DNA of 64,000 nt from the NCBI RefSeq assembly GCF_029369745.1, contig NZ_CP120210.1, positions 3,720,001 to 3,784,000 of the forward strand, in the 5' to 3' direction. The notes under the pieces were generated by a model, which saw only the letters and a program-made list of their open reading frames with translations, had not been told where the DNA came from and did not search any database. Source of the DNA: Amycolatopsis sp. QT-25 (GTDB lineage: Bacteria > Actinomycetota > Actinomycetes > Mycobacteriales > Pseudonocardiaceae). A program made the translations under genes and the position numbers. Shown here piece after piece: positions 29,659 to 38,724 of this stretch (its first letter is position 1; every line of letters begins with the position of its first letter).

Positions 29659-30603
29659 GTGAAGAACGAGAAGGGCGAACGTCCTTCCTGGGCACCGCCG
29701 GTACTCCGCGGGGAGCGGATGGAGGCGGGCCTGCGCACGCTCGAACTCGACGTGCGCCGCCGTCTCGACGGTCTGCTGCAGGGCAATCACCTCGGCCTGG
29801 TGCCGGGGCCCGGTTCGGAACCGGGAGAGGCCCGGCCGTACCAGCCCGGTGACGACGTCCGCCGGATGGACTGGGCGGTCACCGCGCGGACGACGAGCCC
29901 GCACATCCGGGAGACCGTCGCCGACCGCGAGCTGGAGACATGGCTGGTGGCGGACGTGTCCGCGAGCCTCGACTTCGGCACGGCGCTGTGCGAGAAACGC
30001 GACCTGGTCGTCTGCGCGACGGCCGCCGTCGCCCACCTGACCGGCGGTGGCGGCAACCGCATCGGCGCGCTCGTCTCCAACGGGGCCGGCAGCATCACGC
30101 GCATCCCGGCGCGCGGCGGGCTCCCGCACGCGCGGGGACTGGTCCGCAAGATCGCCGAGACCCCGCGAGCCGAAGAAGGTGTCCGCGGAGATCTAGCCGC
30201 GGCACTGGAGAAACTGCGCCGCCCGCCCCGCCGTCGCGGGCTGGCTGTCGTGATCTCCGACTTCCTCGGTGACCTGGAATGGCAGCGCCCGTTGCGCGCG
30301 CTCGGCGGGCACCACGACCTCATCGCCATCGAAGTCCTCGACCCGCGCGACCTCGACCTGCCCGACGTGGGCACCGTCGTGCTGGCCGACCCGGAGACAG
30401 GGAAACAGCGCGAAGTGCACGCTTCGGCCTTGCTGCGCAAGGAATTCGGCGCCGCGGCGCATGCTCACCGGCAGGAGGTCGCGGCCGCGTTGCGCCGGGC
30501 CGGTGCCGCGCATCTGGTGCTGCGCACCGATTCGGACTGGATCGCGGACATGGTCCGGTTCGTGGTGGCCCGCAAGCGCCGCTGGTCCGGTGGTGTCGCG
30601 TGA
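29659..30603 (+). CDS. DUF58-domain protein
   Basis: A protein of 314 residues, no membrane segment. The DUF58 core motif is PGEARPYQPGDDVRRMDWAV. A degenerate VWA-like fold follows (LVADVSASLDFG), then RGLAVVISDFLGDLEW. DUF58 proteins are the usual partners between MoxR and VWA membrane proteins. GTG 29659 has AAGGAA upstream. The gene ends in a GTGA overlap with the VWA gene, so translation is coupled. Confidence 0.9.
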   Translation: MKNEKGERPSWAPPVLRGERMEAGLRTLELDVRRRLDGLLQGNHLGLVPGPGSEPGEARPYQPGDDVRRMDWAVTARTTSPHIRETVADRELETWLVADVSASLDFGTALCEKRDLVVCATAAVAHLTGGGGNRIGALVSNGAGSITRIPARGGLPHARGLVRKIAETPRAEEGVRGDLAAALEKLRRPPRRRGLAVVISDFLGDLEWQRPLRALGGHHDLIAIEVLDPRDLDLPDVGTVVLADPETGKQREVHASALLRKEFGAAAHAHRQEVAAALRRAGAAHLVLRTDSDWIADMVRFVVARKRRWSGGVA

Positions 30604-31580
30604 GCCTGACCGGATTCGCGTCGCCGTGGTGGTTCCTGCTCCTGCTGGCGGTCGCCGCGGTGGCCGTCGGCTACGTGCTCTCCCAGCGCGCGCGGCGCAA
30701 GCGCACCATGCGGTTCGCCAACTTGGAACTGCTGGAGAAGGTCGCGCCGAAGAGCCAGGGATGGGTGCGGCACGTTCCCGCCATGCTGATCGTGCTTGCG
30801 CTGCTGGTGCTCACCGTCGCCCTCGCCGGGCCGACGGCCGAGCAGAAGGTGCCCCGCAACCGGGCGACCGTGGTGCTGGTGATCGACACCTCGCTGTCGA
30901 TGGAAGCGACCGACGTCGCCCCGACCCGGCTGAAGGCGGCCCAAGAGTCGGCGCGTTCGTTCGCGCAGAACATGACTCCCGGGGTGAACCTCGGGCTGAT
31001 CTCCTTTGCCGGGACGGCGACCGTGCTGGTCGCGCCGACCACCGACCGCGGTGGCGTGGTGAAGGCGATCGACAACCTCAAGCTGGCGCAGTCGACGGCC
31101 ACCGGTGAGGGGATCTTCGCCGCGTTGCAGTCGATCGAGAGCTTTTCGGCGATCGTCGGCGGCGCGAAAGGCCCGCCGCCCGCCCGCATCGTCCTGATGA
31201 GTGACGGCAAGCAGACGGTCCCGGACGATCTGTACGCCCCGCGAGGCGGCTACACGGCCGCGCAGGCGGCGAAGCAGGCCCAGGTGCCGATCTCGTCGAT
31301 CTCGTTCGGGACCACGCACGGTTCGGTCGACATCGACGGCAAGCCGCAGGACGTGAAGGTCGATGACGAATCGCTGGAGGAGATCGCCCGGCTTTCGGGT
31401 GGCGATTTCTACAAGGCGGCGAGCGCGGACGAACTGAAGCGGGTGTACGACGACCTCGGCGAGCAGATCGGGTACGAGCTGAAGGACGCCGACGCGAGCC
31501 GTCCTTGGGTGATTCTGGGGACGCTGGTCTTGATGATCGGGGCCGCGGCTTCGCTCTTCCTGGGGCAGCGACTGCCCTGA
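30600..31580 (+). CDS. VWA-domain membrane protein (BatA-like)
   Basis: A 326-residue membrane protein. Membrane segments lie at ~5-25 and ~57-75, then a von Willebrand A domain (~85-290) faces outward or inward, and a last segment (PWVILGTLVLMIGAAASLFL) closes the chain. The metal-ion site is complete: DTSLSM, the Thr in STATGEG, and the Asp in MSDGK. It is probably the effector activated by the MoxR/DUF58 pair. A perfect 24-bp-arm hairpin ends the operon. In mycobacteria fabG/inhA follow directly; here 8.6 kb intervene. Confidence 0.92.
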   Translation: MSLTGFASPWWFLLLLAVAAVAVGYVLSQRARRKRTMRFANLELLEKVAPKSQGWVRHVPAMLIVLALLVLTVALAGPTAEQKVPRNRATVVLVIDTSLSMEATDVAPTRLKAAQESARSFAQNMTPGVNLGLISFAGTATVLVAPTTDRGGVVKAIDNLKLAQSTATGEGIFAALQSIESFSAIVGGAKGPPPARIVLMSDGKQTVPDDLYAPRGGYTAAQAAKQAQVPISSISFGTTHGSVDIDGKPQDVKVDDESLEEIARLSGGDFYKAASADELKRVYDDLGEQIGYELKDADASRPWVILGTLVLMIGAAASLFLGQRLP

Positions 31581-31595
31581 TCCGGCTCTCGAGAG

Positions 31596-31650
31596 TGCTA
31601 TGAAAGGTCCTTTCCTTGCAAATTTGGCAAGGAAAGGACCTTTCATAGCA
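31596..31650. terminator. Long hairpin between the VWA gene and trmL
   Basis: Perfect 24-bp arms enclose a 7-base loop. GCTATGAAAGGTCCTTTCC and onward are identical to the hairpin at 63483-63539, 32 kb away. No U tract. Confidence 0.9.
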
Positions 31651-31662
31651 TGAGGGAGAGCC

Positions 31663-32124
31663 TCAGGGAGTCGCGAAGCCGTTCTGCCGCCAAGCTTCGT
31701 AGACGGCGATCGCCGCGGTGTTCGACAGGTTCAGCGACCGGCTCGTCGGCAGCATCGGCAGCCGCACCCGGTCGGTCACCTGGGCGGACTCCTGCACCTC
31801 CGCGGGCAGCCCCGCCGACTCCGGCCCGAACATCAGCACGTCTCCGGGCGCGTACGCGACGTCGGTGTGCAGCCGGGTCGCCGAGGCGCTGAACGCGTGG
31901 ACCCGGGCGGGAAGCAGCGCGGCCCACGCGGCGTCGAGATCCGCGTGGACGTGGACGCGCGCGAGGTCGTGGTAGTCGAGCCCGGCGCGGCGCAACTGCT
32001 TGTCCTCCAGGGTGAAGCCGAGCGGCTCGACCAGGTGGAGTTCGCAGCCGGTGTTCGCGGTCAAGCGGATCGCGTTACCCGTGTTGGGCGGGATTTCCGG
32101 GCGGTAGAACAGGATGCGGAACAC
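31663..32124 (-). CDS. tRNA (cytidine/uridine-2'-O-)-methyltransferase, TrmL-like SPOUT
   Basis: A 153-residue SPOUT methyltransferase, the short TrmL form that modifies the wobble base of some leucine tRNAs. Motifs are RILFYRPEIPPNTGNAIRL at the start, HLVEPLGF, LMFGPESAGLP (SAM loop) and LPMLPTSRSLNLSNTAAIAV at the knot. GTG 32124 gives the standard family N-terminus. An upstream GTG at 32148 would add eight residues. It shares a hairpin with the convergent VWA gene. Confidence 0.9.
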   Translation of the reverse strand: MFRILFYRPEIPPNTGNAIRLTANTGCELHLVEPLGFTLEDKQLRRAGLDYHDLARVHVHADLDAAWAALLPARVHAFSASATRLHTDVAYAPGDVLMFGPESAGLPAEVQESAQVTDRVRLPMLPTSRSLNLSNTAAIAVYEAWRQNGFATP

Positions 32125-32235
32125 GAGGGTTGATCGTCTTTCGTTCACGGGCGCTTCGCCTGAGCGCGGCCGGGTGGCCATCAAGCCGGACGAGCATGAG
32201 GCCCGCCCGTGACCATCCCACCACAGGAGGGCTTC

Positions 32236-33831
32236 ATGCCTTCGCTCCCACACCCCCTGTCGCGGCGTCGCTTCCTCGGTTATGGCTCCGCCGGTGCGGC
32301 CGCCGTCCTGCTGGGAACCGGTGCCTGGAACGCCGCCGGCGCGATGCCGCTCGCTCGCGGTGCCGGAAACCCCTTCACCCTCGGTGTCGCGTCGGGTGAC
32401 CCGTTGCCCGGCGGTGTCGTGCTCTGGACGCGGCTCGCGCCGAAGCCCTACGAAGCCGACGGCTTCGGCGGTATGCCGCGGACGCCGGTCCGCGTCGAGT
32501 ACGAGGTGTCGCTCGACGAGCGCTTCCGCGCCGTGCTCCGCCGCGGATCCGTGGTCGCCACGCCCGAACTCGGCCACTCCGTGCACCCGGAGATCCACGG
32601 CCTGGCACCGGACCACGAGTACTTCTACCGCTTCCGCACCGGGGGAGAGGTCTCGCCGGTCGGCCGCACCCGGACCGCGCCCGTCGCGTGGTCGTCGCCA
32701 CGCGAGCTGAACTTCGCGTTCGCGTCCTGCCAGAACTGGGAGGCCGGGCACTTCACCGCGTACGAGCACATGGCGGCCGAGGATCTCGACCTGGTCGTGC
32801 ACCTGGGCGACTACCTGTACGAAAGCGGCGTCACGGGCGTCGGCCGCGGCACCCCGGTGGGATCGCAGTTCAAGGGCGAGACCTTCGACCTGGCCCGCTA
32901 CCGGCTCCAGTACGCGCTCTACAAGTCCGAAGCGCCGCTGATGGCCGCGCACGCCGCCTTCCCGTGGATCCACGTCAACGACGACCACGAGGTGGAGAAC
33001 AACTGGGCGGGTGACATCTCGCAGATCGACAAGGAACCGGACCAGGACCGCGCGGTGTTCCGCCGGCGGCGCGCCGAGGCGTTCCAGGCGATGTACGAGC
33101 ACCTGCCGTACCGCATCGCCCAGCTGCCGAAGGGGCCGGACGCACGGCTTCACCGGCGGTTGAGCTACGGCACGCTGGCCGACTTCACCATGCTGGACAC
33201 CCGCCAGTACCGCGACGACCAGCCGTGCGGCGACGGCCAGTCGGCGAACTGCACCGAGCGGTTCGACCAGGAGCGCACGTTGCTCGGCTCGGAACAGCGG
33301 AAATGGCTGCTCGACGGCTTCTCCCGATCGCGCGCGCGGTGGCAGATCCTCGGCAACCAGGCACCGATGGGGCAGACCGACACCGACGCGGGCGAGGCCA
33401 CGAACGTCCACCTCGACCCGTGGGACGGCTACGTCGCCGACCGCGACCGCGTACTCGCCGCCGCGCAGGACCGCGGGGTGCGGAACCTGGTGGTCATCAC
33501 CGGCGACCGGCACCAGAACTACGCCTGGGACCTCAAACGCGACTTCGCCGACCCGGGTTCGCCCACCGTCGCGAGCGAATTCGTCGGGACGTCGATCACC
33601 AGCGGCGGCAACGGCGCCGACATGACGCCCGCCGGTGAGAACCTGCTGAAGGCCAATCCGCACATGAAGTTCTTCAACAACCAGCGCGGGTACGTCCGGG
33701 TCAACGTCGACCGGCGGCGCTGGCGGAGCGACTTCCGGGTGGTGCCGTTCGTCAACACCCCCGGCGCGCCGGTCAGCACGCGGGCCAGCTACGTCGTGGA
33801 GGACCGGCGCCCCGGCGTTCAGTCCGCCTGA
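32236..33831 (+). CDS. PhoD-family alkaline phosphatase/phosphodiesterase, Tat-exported
   Basis: An exported phosphatase of 531 residues. The Tat signal has SRRRFLGYG followed by a hydrophobic stretch ending near GAMPLA. A beta-sandwich precedes the metallo-core: FAFASCQNW, LVVHLGDYLYE (metal site), WIHVNDDHEVENNW and VVITGDRHQNYAW. PhoD enzymes hydrolyse phosphodiesters such as teichoic acids, using Ca/Fe. ATG 32236 is chosen because CAGGAGGG lies just upstream and the twin-arginine motif is near the N-terminus. The 3' end overlaps the convergent thioesterase gene by 13 bp. Confidence 0.93.
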   Translation: MPSLPHPLSRRRFLGYGSAGAAAVLLGTGAWNAAGAMPLARGAGNPFTLGVASGDPLPGGVVLWTRLAPKPYEADGFGGMPRTPVRVEYEVSLDERFRAVLRRGSVVATPELGHSVHPEIHGLAPDHEYFYRFRTGGEVSPVGRTRTAPVAWSSPRELNFAFASCQNWEAGHFTAYEHMAAEDLDLVVHLGDYLYESGVTGVGRGTPVGSQFKGETFDLARYRLQYALYKSEAPLMAAHAAFPWIHVNDDHEVENNWAGDISQIDKEPDQDRAVFRRRRAEAFQAMYEHLPYRIAQLPKGPDARLHRRLSYGTLADFTMLDTRQYRDDQPCGDGQSANCTERFDQERTLLGSEQRKWLLDGFSRSRARWQILGNQAPMGQTDTDAGEATNVHLDPWDGYVADRDRVLAAAQDRGVRNLVVITGDRHQNYAWDLKRDFADPGSPTVASEFVGTSITSGGNGADMTPAGENLLKANPHMKFFNNQRGYVRVNVDRRRWRSDFRVVPFVNTPGAPVSTRASYVVEDRRPGVQSA

Positions 33832-34250
33832 GCGGGAAGGAGGGCGGCGTACACCTCGCGTACCGACGCGGGTGGCGCCGCCTTCTTCAGCGTCTTCGAA
33901 TCGACGAAGACATAGCGTGTCTTCACTTCCGTGCACAGGTCGCCGCCGCGGGTGATCTCGAAGTCGATGATCAGCGACGTCGTGCCGAGGTGGTCCAGGT
34001 ACACGGCCACGACCAGTTCGTCGTCGTAGCGGCAGGGCGCGCGGTAACGGAGGTTCGATTCGGCGACCACGACGTCGACGCCGTGGTCCAAGGCCGCTTG
34101 GTGGGAGCCGAAGAGGACTCTCTCCACCTCGAACATGGCCATGTCGATGTAGGCGAGGTAGTTCGCGTTGAACACGATGCCCTGCGCGTCGCATTCGTGG
34201 TAGCGCACGCGCAGCGGCATTTCGACGATCGGTTTCCGTGGCTCTGGCAC
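33819..34250 (-). CDS. Acyl-CoA thioesterase, hotdog fold (YbgC/4HBT type)
   Basis: A single hotdog domain of 143 residues from GTG 34250; ATG 34220 is the alternative. The catalytic Asp region is RVRYHECDAQGIVFNANYLAYID, and the substrate side includes VESNLRYRAPCRYDDEL. It hydrolyses an acyl-CoA or acyl-ACP thioester, and which one cannot be read. The frame stays open farther upstream, but that part crosses a hairpin terminator. It is downstream of the secreted hydrolase on the same strand, separated by that hairpin. Confidence 0.85.
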   Translation of the reverse strand: MPEPRKPIVEMPLRVRYHECDAQGIVFNANYLAYIDMAMFEVERVLFGSHQAALDHGVDVVVAESNLRYRAPCRYDDELVVAVYLDHLGTTSLIIDFEITRGGDLCTEVKTRYVFVDSKTLKKAAPPASVREVYAALLPAQAD

Positions 34251-34266
34251 GGTTTCCAACGTACGC

Positions 34267-34307
34267 GAAGGACTCCTTCCCCTGGCTGCCGAGGGAAGGA
34301 GTCCTTC
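34267..34307. terminator. Hairpin between the secreted hydrolase and the thioesterase
   Basis: Perfect 15-bp arms (GAAGGACTCCTTCCC and complement) enclose an 11-base loop, just downstream of the hydrolase stop. Confidence 0.8.
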
Positions 34308-34314
34308 ACGGGGC

Positions 34315-35601
34315 TCAGTCGATGAAGTCGATGTTCGGATGGCGCGGCGATTCACCGTGGAACAGGTGCCGGTCGCGGCCCTTCAGGTGCAGATCGAAGA
34401 ACGCGCCGATGTACTCCCGTTGCGCCGCCAGCGAGCGGCGGGGATCGATGGTGCCGATGACCGCCTCACGCTTCTCCGGCGCCACGCGCGAGCCGAGTTG
34501 CGGCACGACGACCTGAAGATCGCTGTAGGCCATGTGCGTGCTACCGCCGCGCAACAGCAGATCCCGCTTCCAGCCTCGCTGGTTGGCCCAGAAGTCCGCC
34601 CAGCTGCGGTCGAAATCGGGCTGCTTGTGCGTGTGCTCCAACGCCTTTCCGTTCTCGTCGACGCCCTCGGCGCCCATCAGCAGGAACGGCCGGTCCAGAC
34701 CGCGTTTCGTGACCTCGCCGGGCACGTAGGCACTGCCCGGTGGGTAGCCGAACGCGGTCGCCATCGCGCCGTCCAGGTTGATCCCGGCGTCGATCCGGCG
34801 GTCGTGCACCATCGTCTCGCCGGAGGTGAACCCGCCGTAGGAATGCCCGTAGGCGCCGACCCGGGACAGGTCGAGCGACCAGCCGAGGCCGCGGGGGAGC
34901 TGCCGCTTCTCCGCGTCGGGATTCTCGCCACGGGCGATCTTCGCGAGCTGGTCCAGAACGAATCGGAAGTCACCGACCCGTGCGTCGAGCGCTTTCTTCA
35001 TGAATTCGGGCCCCTCACCCGGTGGAAGGGCCGGTTCGAGCCGCCCGCCGGGGAATTCGACCGCCGCGCTCTCGTAGGTGTGCGAGAGCGAGACGACCAC
35101 GTAGCCGCGACTCGCCAGATCGTCGACGATCGCCGAGTACGTCTCCCGAGGGCCGCCGAAACCGGGGGAGAAGAGCGCGACCGGCTTGGGCGCGCCGTGC
35201 GCCGCGGGAACGCCGAGCTCGGCCCGCCGCTTCGCCGACGCCCAGTCGATGGAGCCGGCCGGGAGGCCGAGGTAGTCCTCGCCGGACAGCGCCTGGTCGA
35301 TGACGCCGCTCATCCCCGGCGTGAGCCACGGCGCGCGCGGCCCGTCGGCGAACCGGTCCGCCGGATAGGTGACGGTGACCATGAGTTCCCGGCGCCGTTC
35401 CGGTTTCCACGGATCGGGCCGGGAGCCGTCGACGAGGTGGAGGTCGGTGGTGCCGATGTCGTAGTGGCCGGTGAGGGCCGGTGCGGTGAGCTTGGCCTGA
35501 TCGGCCGCGACGGCGGGGGCCGCCGTGGCGAGCCCGCCCGCGAGCGCGAGGCCCGCGATCAGCGCCGAACCCCGCGCCACCCTGGTGTGTCTCGATGACA
35601 C
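34315..35601 (-). CDS. Secreted alpha/beta hydrolase, PAF-acetylhydrolase-like
   Basis: A 428-residue exported protein. The signal peptide is GSALIAGLALAGGLATAAPA, cut near VAADQ. The hydrolase core has VALFSPGFGGPRETYSAIVD (oxyanion), GAYGHSYGGFTSGE with the Ser nucleophile, INLDGAM, and a late STHMAYSDL carrying the likely His. The pattern is that of bacterial platelet-activating-factor acetylhydrolase-like lipases and esterases. The natural substrate is unknown. It stands alone between a 100-bp gap and a hairpin. Confidence 0.85.
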   Translation of the reverse strand: MSSRHTRVARGSALIAGLALAGGLATAAPAVAADQAKLTAPALTGHYDIGTTDLHLVDGSRPDPWKPERRRELMVTVTYPADRFADGPRAPWLTPGMSGVIDQALSGEDYLGLPAGSIDWASAKRRAELGVPAAHGAPKPVALFSPGFGGPRETYSAIVDDLASRGYVVVSLSHTYESAAVEFPGGRLEPALPPGEGPEFMKKALDARVGDFRFVLDQLAKIARGENPDAEKRQLPRGLGWSLDLSRVGAYGHSYGGFTSGETMVHDRRIDAGINLDGAMATAFGYPPGSAYVPGEVTKRGLDRPFLLMGAEGVDENGKALEHTHKQPDFDRSWADFWANQRGWKRDLLLRGGSTHMAYSDLQVVVPQLGSRVAPEKREAVIGTIDPRRSLAAQREYIGAFFDLHLKGRDRHLFHGESPRHPNIDFID

Positions 35602-35700
35602 TGCTGGAGTCCTTCCGGATCGGGGCGGCCCGGTGGCCGCCTGCCCCGACCCTGGCAGCGCTCCACGTCGGCGCGCATCCCTCTGAAGATGGAGTGCGGG

Positions 35701-36642
35701 TCACCCGTGCAGGGCACGATAGGCCGACGCGGCCCCAGGGTGCAGCGGGACCTTGCCGGTGCCGATCAGGGTCCGGACGTCGAGGAACTGGGTCCCGACG
35801 GCGGGGGCCGGGACGAGGTCGGCGGCATGCCCGGCCAGCACGCGTGTGACGGCGGCCGCGACGTCGTCGGGCAGCGAAGGCGCGGCCAGCAACAGGTTCG
35901 CCACGCCGATCGTCCGAAGTTCGCCGACGCCCTGGTATGCCTGTGCCGGGACGTGGACCTGGTCGTACACCGGCCCGTAGCCCGCCCGCAGTGCCGGCAA
36001 CTGGGCGTCGAGGGGGAGCAGGGTGATCGCGGTGGTCCGGTTCAGTTCGGTGAGCGCGGGCGTCGGGATCCCGCCGGACCAGAGCAGCGCGTCGACCTCG
36101 TGCGCCGCCAACGCGTTGATCGCTGCACCCAGCAGCAGGTTCTTCGCCCGCACCGGCACTTGGGCGCGGGCGAACAGCCGCGCGCTGAACACCGCCACGC
36201 CGGAACCGCTCGCGCCCATCGCCACCGGCCGTCCGGCCAGATCGGCGAGCGAGCGCACGCGGCCGTCCGCGCGGACCACGAGCTGGTGGTAGTTCTCGTA
36301 GACGCGGCCGATGGCCGAAAAACCGATCGGGACGGAGAACGGTTCCGAGCCGGTGAAGGCGGCCTCGGCCACGTCGCCGAGGACAAGCCCGAGATCGGCC
36401 CGGCCGTCCCGCAGCCGTCGCAGGTTCTCGACACTGGCCTCGGTGGCGACGGCGGTCGCGTGCAGCCGGGGCTCCGCGCGGTTCAGCTGCTGGGCCAGCA
36501 GTTCGGCGAAGGCGAGATAGAAACCGCCGCTCTCACCGGCCGAAATGACGACCTCCCGCGCCGGCCCCCGGTAGCCCGTCGTGGAACAGCCCCCGAGGGT
36601 TGCCAGGCCGGCGAGGATCGCCGTACGCCGGGTGACGGTCAT
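35701..36642 (-). CDS. TAXI-family solute-binding lipoprotein
   Basis: A 313-residue lipoprotein (lipobox LATLGGC). The TAXI-type binding fold begins REVVISAGESGGFYLAFAELLAQQL and continues ASVENLRRLRDGRADLGLVL, GSEPFSVPIGFSAIGRVYENYHQLVV and RPVAMGASGSGVAVFSARLF. TAXI proteins bind C4/C5 dicarboxylates or amino acids for TRAP transporters. No TRAP membrane subunit is nearby. The start overlaps the stop of the histidine kinase (ATGA), pointing to a sensing role with that kinase rather than transport. Confidence 0.88.
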   Translation of the reverse strand: MTVTRRTAILAGLATLGGCSTTGYRGPAREVVISAGESGGFYLAFAELLAQQLNRAEPRLHATAVATEASVENLRRLRDGRADLGLVLGDVAEAAFTGSEPFSVPIGFSAIGRVYENYHQLVVRADGRVRSLADLAGRPVAMGASGSGVAVFSARLFARAQVPVRAKNLLLGAAINALAAHEVDALLWSGGIPTPALTELNRTTAITLLPLDAQLPALRAGYGPVYDQVHVPAQAYQGVGELRTIGVANLLLAAPSLPDDVAAAVTRVLAGHAADLVPAPAVGTQFLDVRTLIGTGKVPLHPGAASAYRALHG

Positions 36643-38042
36643 GGCGTCCCTCCCGTGGCGAGAAGGAGTTCGACGCGGACTTCGAGCCCGTGCGGTTCGG
36701 CTTGGCGCAGCTCGAGTTTCCCGCCACGGGCGAGCACATGCTGGTTCGCGATCGAGAGGCCGAGTCCCGTCCCGCGCGGCGCTCCGTCGCCGCCTGCCCG
36801 CCAAAAGCGTTCGGTCGCCCGTTCGCGGTCCTCTGTGGACAGTCCAGGACCGTTGTCGGACACGAAGACGGTGGCGGTCGTGTCACCGGTCTCGTAGCCG
36901 GTGGTGATCGTGGCGCCGCGGCCCGCGTAGCGCACCGCGTTGTCCAGCAGGACGTCCAGCACCTGGGCAAGATCGCCTTCCGGGCACCGCACGGGCACCG
37001 GCTCGTCGTGGCCTGCCGACGCCGCGAGCCGGACTCCCGCGTCGTCCGCCGAGGGACGCCACGCGTCGACCCGTTCGGCCAGTACGGCCGGGAGGTCGCA
37101 GGGTTCGTCGCCGGCTTCACCCGCGGCGAGCCGGGTCGCGGCGCTTTCGGCGAGCGCCAGCGCGAGCAGCCCGTCGAGCAGGGACTCCAGGCGCTCGACC
37201 TCCGCGACGGTCGCCCGATAGGCCCGCTGGCCGTCCCCGCCGACCCGCGCGGCCAGCGAATCCACCCGCAGCCGCAAGGCGGCCATGGGATTCCGCAGCT
37301 GATGCGACGCGTCCGCGACGAGCCGCCGCTGCTGTGCGGACGCCTCGACGACGGCGTCGGACATCCGGTTGAACGACGTCGCGAGCGAACGCAGCTCGCG
37401 GGGTCCGGCCCGGTCGGGGACCTGTGCGCGATGCCCTTCGGTCACCGCTTGCACGCCGTTCTCCAGTTCGTGCAACGGCCGCACCATCCAGCGGGCCAGC
37501 AGGACCGCGAGCAGCACGAACACCGCCGCGACCAGCGCCGCGCCCGCGACGATCGTGGCCCAGCGGGTGGCGACGCCGGCCGCCGCCGCGGTCACCGACG
37601 CGCGAAGGACGACCACACCGGCCACCCTGGTCCCGGTACCCACCGGCCGGGCGAAATAGACCGGATCCACCGACCACGGGCTCAGCTGTTCGGGGCCTTT
37701 GGCCGGCTGGTTGCGCAGTGCGGCCTCGACGAGCGAGCGGACCACCGGTTCCGAGGCGGTCATCCCGCCGGTCTCGACGAGCGGGCCTCCGCGCGCGTCG
37801 ACCACCACGACGGCCTCGCCGTACAACGACGAATACCGCTCGGCGTCGACCGCCAGCACGGTCGGGTCGGCGGCGTCGACGGCCTGCTGCGCCAGGACGA
37901 CGAACCGGTCGACGTCGGCGTGGCGGGCGATCACCAGCTGCTGGGTCCGCTGCGCGGCGGTCGACCCGAGCAACGGGATCGCGAACGCGGCGACCACGGT
38001 CAGCGCGAGCGCGACGAGGACGACCAGCAGCCGGGTGCGCAC
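36639..38042 (-). CDS. Sensor histidine kinase
   Basis: A membrane kinase of 467 residues. Membrane segments lie at ~5-25 and ~160-187, with an extracytoplasmic sensor domain of ~135 residues between. HAMP follows (RPLHELENGVQAV), then a HisKA domain with His247 in DASHQLRNPMAAL. The HATPase domain has VLDVLLDNAVRYA, SDNGPGLS and GTGLGLSIANQHV. The start lies three bases after the response-regulator stop, and the end overlaps the TAXI gene. The sensor probably contacts the TAXI lipoprotein, by analogy with kinases that read periplasmic binding proteins. Confidence 0.93.
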   Translation of the reverse strand: MRTRLLVVLVALALTVVAAFAIPLLGSTAAQRTQQLVIARHADVDRFVVLAQQAVDAADPTVLAVDAERYSSLYGEAVVVVDARGGPLVETGGMTASEPVVRSLVEAALRNQPAKGPEQLSPWSVDPVYFARPVGTGTRVAGVVVLRASVTAAAAGVATRWATIVAGAALVAAVFVLLAVLLARWMVRPLHELENGVQAVTEGHRAQVPDRAGPRELRSLATSFNRMSDAVVEASAQQRRLVADASHQLRNPMAALRLRVDSLAARVGGDGQRAYRATVAEVERLESLLDGLLALALAESAATRLAAGEAGDEPCDLPAVLAERVDAWRPSADDAGVRLAASAGHDEPVPVRCPEGDLAQVLDVLLDNAVRYAGRGATITTGYETGDTTATVFVSDNGPGLSTEDRERATERFWRAGGDGAPRGTGLGLSIANQHVLARGGKLELRQAEPHGLEVRVELLLATGGTP

Positions 38043-38045
38043 CGG

Positions 38046-38708
38046 TCAGTCCCGGCCCAGCCGGTAGCCGAAACCCCGGATGGTGGTCAGCAGACCCGGG
38101 CGGTCGAGCTTCGCGCGTAGCTGGGTCAGGTGCACGTCGAGGGAACGGGAGACGGCGAGGTAGGCGTCACCCCAGACCTCGTCCATCAGCTGCTGGCGGC
38201 TCACCGCGGTTCCCGGCCGGGCGGCGAGCACCGCCAGGACGGCGAACTCCTTGGCGGTGAGCCCGATGTCGTGCCCGTCGACCAGCACACGGCGCGCGCC
38301 GAGGTCGATCTCGACGTCCTCGACGCGGACGACGCCGTCCCGCGGCGTGACCGAGACCGCGGCACGCCGGACGACCGCGTCCATCCTCGCCAGCAGTTCG
38401 GCCAGGCGGACCGGTTTGGTCAGGTAGTCGTCGGCGCCGAGCCGCAGCCCGCGCACCACCGACCGTTCGTCCCCGCTCGCGGTGAGCACGAGCACCGGCA
38501 CCGGGGAGACCTGCCGGACCTTCCTGAGCACGTCGAGCCCGTCCATGTCGGGCAGGTTGAGGTCCAGCAGGATCACGTCGGCCGCGCGATGGCGATGCAG
38601 CGCGTCGCTGCCGCGGATCGCGTGGGAGACGGTGTGCCCGCGCGTCTGCAGTGCTTCGACGAGCGCGTCGGCGACACCGGCGTCGTCCTCGACGAGCAGC
38701 ACCCGCAC
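38046..38708 (-). CDS. OmpR/PhoB-family response regulator
   Basis: A protein of 220 residues. The receiver domain (1-~115) has the acidic pair EDD at 7-9, phospho-acceptor Asp49 in VILLDLNLPDMDG, and Lys in DDYLTKPV. The winged helix (~125-218) has LTAKEFAVLAVLAARPG and LDVHLTQLRAKLDRPG. GTG 38708 is preferred over 38714, because the GGGAAGG ribosome site is 7 bases from the former and only 1 from the latter. The transporter gene ends 16 bp upstream. It probably controls that transporter. Confidence 0.94.
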   Translation of the reverse strand: MRVLLVEDDAGVADALVEALQTRGHTVSHAIRGSDALHRHRAADVILLDLNLPDMDGLDVLRKVRQVSPVPVLVLTASGDERSVVRGLRLGADDYLTKPVRLAELLARMDAVVRRAAVSVTPRDGVVRVEDVEIDLGARRVLVDGHDIGLTAKEFAVLAVLAARPGTAVSRQQLMDEVWGDAYLAVSRSLDVHLTQLRAKLDRPGLLTTIRGFGYRLGRD

Positions 38709-38724
38709 GGCCACACCTTCCCGC

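Noticed and set aside
32125..34194. Upstream extension of the trmL frame over phoD
   Set aside because: Only the last ~153 codons look like a SPOUT methyltransferase; the rest mirrors phoD.
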